From: JAUVXJ01 sp964433755
Lineage (GTDB): Bacteria > Chloroflexota > Anaerolineae > UBA7937 > B3-Chlor
Direction: 5' to 3'
NCBI GenBank assembly: GCA_964433755.1
Contig: CAYSSR010000001.1
Span: 558,001 to 622,000, forward strand
DNA: 64,000 bases
The position numbers and the translations under genes are program-made. Below, piece after piece: positions 62,001 through 64,000 of this stretch. The notes beneath the pieces are model-generated. The model worked only from the letters and a program-made list of their open reading frames with translations. It was not told the origin of the DNA and did not search any database. Position 1 is the stretch's first letter. Each line of letters begins with the position of its first letter.

Positions 62001-64000
62001 AAGCCCTCGACCTGGCGCCCACTCAGGTGGAAGTCTACCTGGCCTTGGGCCAGTTGGAGGAAGCGCAGCTTGACAGGGAGGCAGCGGAGACGCTCTGCCG
62101 GCAGGCGATAGCGGCAGCCGCTGGAGATCCCAGAGGCTACCTATCTCTCAGCGATTTGTACGCCGGCCTGGGTCAGCGAGAGAAAGCCCTGGAAGAGATT
62201 GAGGCCGCGGCCCGGGTAGCCCCAGGCAACGCCTTACCCCTCATCTCTCGGGGAGAGTGGTATCGCACCGGGGGCCAGTGGGAGGAGGCAGAACGGGCCT
62301 ATCAAGAGGCGCTAGAGGTAGCACCTACGGGTGTGGAGGCATACCTGGAGCTAGGGCGGCTGGAGCAATCTCGCCTTGACCGAGAGGCGGCCGAGCATCA
62401 CTATCAACAGGCCATCGCCGCAGCCCCCACCGACCCCAGAGGCTACCTCCGCCTAGGAAACCTGTACGCAACCATGGGACAGCCCCAGGAGGCGCTAGCT
62501 CAGCTCCAGGCTGCCGTCCAGGCTTGCCCAGCGGACGCACTAGCCCTCGTGGCCTTGGGCGATTGGCACAAGTTCCGTGGCGACTGGCAACTTGCTGAAG
62601 ACGCCTACAGGCAAGCACTCGAGGCGGCCCCTACCGAAGTCGCAGCCTATGTAGCCCTCGGACAGCTTGAGGAAGAACGACTCAATAGAGAGTCAGCAGA
62701 GCAGATCTACCTCCAAGCCATGGATGCGGCTCCAGGCGTCCCCGACGCCTATGTGAGCCTAGGACGCTTGTACGCCGTCCAAACCGACGTGCAACAAGCC
62801 CTCGAACAACTCGAGAGGGCTACGGAAGTGGCCCCCTCCTCAGTGGAGGGCCAGATTGCCCTGGCCATGCTGCACGAAGCTCGGGACGATCGTCCTGCTG
62901 CAGAAGACGTCTATCGCCAAGCCATAGACATAGCCCCTGCGAATCCCAGCGGGTACATCGGCCTGGGACAACTCTATGCTAAAGAAGGGCGAAATCAGGA
63001 GGCCATAGCCCAGTTCCAGAAGGCAATCGACGTGGCCCCGGCCTATCCCCAGCCTTACATCATCTTGGGGACCTTCTACCAGACCCGCGGCGATTGGCAG
63101 CGAGCCGAAACACTCTATGAGCAAGCCATAGCTGCTGGCCCCGGCGAGGGAAGGGAGCCCCTCGAACTGGAGCAAGATGCAGATCAGGAAAGCATAGAGT
63201 TGATGACTGGCCCGCCGAGTGCGTACGTGGCATGGGGACAATTGAAAGAGAAGCTGGGAGACCGAGACGAAGCCAGAGAGTTGTACTCACAAGCCATAGC
63301 GGTCGCCGCAGCCAACCCGGATGGCTACCTCAACCTCGCTGCACTGTATGAAGCGGAGGGACAGTATGAGGAGGCCCACTCCCAACTGTTGGCCGCCCTC
63401 GACGCAGCGCCAGCCCACGCAGCAACCTACCTGGCCCTGGGAGACTGGCACAACGCACGCGGCGACCCCCAGCAGGCTGAGGAAGCCTACCGGGAAGCCC
63501 TCGACCTGGCGCCCACTCAGGTGGAAGTCTACCTGGCCTTGGGCCAGTTGGAGGAGAGCCTGGGGAGCCGCGAATCGGCCCTGCAACTCTTCCAGCAGGC
63601 GGTTGAGGCTGCGCCCGGCGACGTTGGCGGCTACGTCGGCGAGGCCGGCATCCACCAGGCACAGGGAAGGCCAGAGGAGGCGCTGGAGTGTCTTCTCACG
63701 GCGGTCGAGACTTCACCTGGGTCAGGGTTGGCTCACGTGGCTCTAGGGGATGCCTACCGGCACCGAGCGGACCTTCAATCTGCGCTGGCTCAATACGAGA
63801 AAGCTGCAGCTCTTGAGCCGCAGTATCGTGAAGCCTATGTGGCTCTGATTGAGACAAACCAGTTGCTCGGAAGAAAGGACCAAGCGCTCGACTGGGCTGA
63901 GAGCGTGGCGAGGAGAAATCCGGGTATCGCCTGGCCAGAGATCATGCTGGGGGATGTGTACAGCAGCCAGGGTCAGGCGGGAAAGGCGTGGGACGCGTAC
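56096..64000 (+). CDS. Giant membrane-anchored TPR protein (partial, runs off the window)
   Basis: The frame from ATG 56096 stays open for 2,635 codons to the window end. The first ~550 residues form a polytopic membrane domain with roughly a dozen hydrophobic helices (AIAPVLLIVAPLVADF, TILAILLRMQLQHL, RAWFVVLPIVLMFLQSF, VVVIVALLACW), like large glycosyltransferase-C or O-antigen-ligase-type membrane proteins. A ~130-residue soluble part follows (INVLASSSLNL, YDIDYVLVERERI). From about residue 700 on the protein is tandem TPR units of ~34 residues (AYQQAIRGEP, LYLGNLYQARGELDAAIREY), some 55 units by length. A 498-codon block is duplicated in tandem. It is the last visible gene of the surface cluster; TPRs likely scaffold a glycan assembly or secretion complex. 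Confidence 0.8.
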   Translation, partial: MNRVSDALTTLPRRKAALEIIVLLAIAPVLLIVAPLVADFSPFLAVALSWMWFILPGLLVAPLLMGRIPWLERVPIAFVLSTGLATPYTILAILLRMQLQHLLALSIAMLGLTAVVCTTYYLRNQRDTAAEPVGGPGLFGARPDAPTILLLCLVLLTCGVLAHLSSQWRPTGDDLAGLAYFQEVLRLDRITGTEPFHGTGTSLMARTELIVEGYQNMLLCQLAGTSAVEFLTRSRPILIILAFLALYTFLRHSLHDQRQVLFLLSLWCIYLVATISVEGTGSDLVTRIFQDKFRAWFVVLPIVLMFLQSFLEGGERRRLAGLACGSLGVALMHPLALIQVLCLATGLGAVFLICEPSWRSVRLLLAAAFVLALCMVIPAIQYVRYSGLTAIEAAGLEDVVELGRLTSAVNRYRLWPLDGGMYIVHPSIILRPVVVAGYLSLPLLVRYVRRSNLARLILGSMMVLPLLLYVPPMVSLVGRIVDPFLMWRLAWPLPLLATLAIGWVVWTAIEWLADRAGSRSYSIAIRVRSAGPMVVVIVALLACWPSVRAGFANLGERSMAEGFSTCATAEDALLHLDQLAPEQPINVLASSSLNLCIPGYAALANVVEFRGYGTVNRLPVDQIPRSLQRIDDVSHFSTASAMDDLLVAAIERYDIDYVLVERERIHFDLQFRYLPDMFTEVYSDADYAIYEVCNPLPRSLIVDGNSALRQGRWDVAEAVFREALEEGESPVLAHVGMALVHEGRGELAEALASLLEVKRLAVREPAVLARLGETYLLLREADQAVVEYREAVVLDPARESLHASLGLAQLLVGDKDAAEDSLEYAAGLQSKAGTATYYSVLGDFMMSARWSSEAAHAYRASIAVEPNPSRYVALGLALAQSGDPVAAMEAYQQAIRGEPWLELPHLYLGNLYQARGELDAAIREYERAWRLDPTNDSAFGALAQALQERSGVLPAIDRLESLVSLNRVIPGPHRALAPLYQANGDLEAALGELDLAMSLQPRDASIKVATGDLLRGGGQIEQARRAYNEALAIDPHMIYAHIGMGYLHGRAGELDLQLGRFLSVARSSPAAAWPRVAIADVYRAKGDIQGSREEIEWAVRLEPSNSAGYAALGSYQASRADWQAAIASFDRALALRPANVEARVRLGRLYQALGDLTEARVTLETAAAMTPGAANVLLALGDLYRLEGDLVGAEELYGRAIEAEPGYADAHVALSEAQQARADLTAASTTLQKAIETVPLSLEIHNALAQLAIRRGSASEALSWARKGVEASPQEAGGYMILAEVQRQQGKWDSAAEAYQQAIRLEPTVVEGHIRLATLYEARGDLARAAAGFLAGTEAAPWSALGYAALGDHYARRGDTQPAVEAYRKALSAEPTYVDAYSMLADLYSGMGRFDEALALHQSATQVSPGTASTWISLGDFQRQRGHFEEALSAYQQAVAVAPGSTAAQLAFGLAYQSLGRAEEAADTYRFALSVEPGSVSVYLALGQLEEAQLDREAAETLYLQAIEAAAGDPRGYLSLSDLYAGLGQREKALEEIEAAARVAPGNALPLISRGEWYRTGGQWEEAERAYQEALEVAPTGVEAYLELGRLEQSRLDREAAEHHYQQAIAAAPTDPRGYLRLGNLYATMGQPQEALAQLQAAVQACPADALALVALGDWHKFRGDWQLAEDAYRQALEAAPTEVAAYVALGQLEEERLNRESAEQIYLQAMDAAPGVPDAYVSLGRLYAVQTDVQQALEQLERATEVAPSSVEGQIALAMLHEARDDRPAAEDVYRQAIDIAPANPSGYIGLGQLYAKEGRNQEAIAQFQKAIDVAPAYPQPYIILGTFYQTRGDWQRAETLYEQAIAAGPGEGREPLELEQDADQESIELMTGPPSAYVAWGQLKEKLGDRDEARELYSQAIAVAAANPDGYLNLAALYEAEGQYEEAHSQLLAALDAAPAHAATYLALGDWHNARGDPQQAEEAYREALDLAPTQVEVYLALGQLEEAQLDREAAETLCRQAIAAAAGDPRGYLSLSDLYAGLGQREKALEEIEAAARVAPGNALPLISRGEWYRTGGQWEEAERAYQEALEVAPTGVEAYLELGRLEQSRLDREAAEHHYQQAIAAAPTDPRGYLRLGNLYATMGQPQEALAQLQAAVQACPADALALVALGDWHKFRGDWQLAEDAYRQALEAAPTEVAAYVALGQLEEERLNRESAEQIYLQAMDAAPGVPDAYVSLGRLYAVQTDVQQALEQLERATEVAPSSVEGQIALAMLHEARDDRPAAEDVYRQAIDIAPANPSGYIGLGQLYAKEGRNQEAIAQFQKAIDVAPAYPQPYIILGTFYQTRGDWQRAETLYEQAIAAGPGEGREPLELEQDADQESIELMTGPPSAYVAWGQLKEKLGDRDEARELYSQAIAVAAANPDGYLNLAALYEAEGQYEEAHSQLLAALDAAPAHAATYLALGDWHNARGDPQQAEEAYREALDLAPTQVEVYLALGQLEESLGSRESALQLFQQAVEAAPGDVGGYVGEAGIHQAQGRPEEALECLLTAVETSPGSGLAHVALGDAYRHRADLQSALAQYEKAAALEPQYREAYVALIETNQLLGRKDQALDWAESVARRNPGIAWPEIMLGDVYSSQGQAGKAWDAY
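60539..62032 (+). repeat. Tandem duplication unit 1 within the TPR gene
   Basis: This 1,494-bp block recurs directly at 62033-63526. The first ~105 bases differ at about seven positions. From 60644 (matching 62138) to 62061 (matching 63555), 1,418 bp, I found no difference in the stretches compared. The length is 498 codons, so the frame is kept. Confidence 0.9.
62033..63526 (+). repeat. Tandem duplication unit 2 within the TPR gene
   Basis: Direct copy of 60539-62032 at an offset of 1,494 bp. The sequence then starts a third copy (GTCTACCTGGCCTTGGGCCA and a few more bases) and diverges at 63556, which marks the crossover edge. Confidence 0.9.

Noticed and set aside
58200..64000. CRISPR-like or minisatellite array
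   Set aside because: The ~102-bp periodicity is that of coding TPR units with an open frame throughout; there are no spacers.

Overview
The window is a GC-rich bacterial chromosome segment, most like an uncultured Chloroflexota (Anaerolineae-type) genome. That guess rests on gene content, on lipoproteins with long Pro/Thr linkers, and on a secreted propeller protein ending in a hydrophobic FVPLVV tail like those of Chloroflexota exoproteins. It is an inference. No rRNA, tRNA, integrase, transposase or CRISPR array was found.

Region 1 (0.3-17.3 kb, + strand) is a catabolic locus. It holds two XRE/cupin regulators, two M29-type aminopeptidase-like proteins, a complete peptide/opine-type ABC importer (binding protein, two permeases, two ATPases), an Asp/Glu/hydantoin racemase, the HyuA/HyuB hydantoinase/oxoprolinase pair, a STAS-like protein, an EthD-like protein, a metallo-beta-lactamase-fold hydrolase and a saccharopine-dehydrogenase-like oxidoreductase. 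It looks built to import and open a cyclic amide or modified amino acid. A broken copy of the hyuB 3' end lies downstream of the intact gene.

Region 2 (17.5-36.7 kb) is a defence island in two opposed halves. The - strand half encodes a DISARM-like core (DrmE-like, DrmA helicase, DrmB/DUF1998) with no visible methyltransferase or DrmC. In the upstream position is a three-domain GNAT / ABC-ATPase / ASCH protein. The + strand half starts at a near-consensus promoter. It encodes a TIM-barrel-like protein with local resemblance to MfnB, an endonuclease/exonuclease/phosphatase-fold protein, a nucleoside deoxyribosyltransferase-like protein, a PtuA-like ATPase with an altered P-loop and a PtuB-like HNH nuclease, followed by a terminator. 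I recognise neither combination as a described complete system; these are the best candidates for new biology here.

Region 3 (36.7-43.5 kb) holds a two-subunit class I fumarase/tartrate dehydratase, an SDR-cupin gene pair, an aldo/keto reductase and an SRPBCC-fold protein. Between them lie copies of a dispersed hairpin repeat and a second tRNA-T-loop-like repeat. Region 4 (43.8-64 kb) is a surface polysaccharide/exoprotein cluster: FemAB-like transferase, family 2 glycosyltransferase, MFS exporter, DegT aminotransferase, hexapeptide acyltransferase, seven-blade FG-GAP propeller, lipoprotein, and two alkaline-phosphatase-superfamily paralogues. It ends in a giant membrane-anchored TPR protein that runs off the window and contains a very recent 1,494-bp in-frame tandem duplication.
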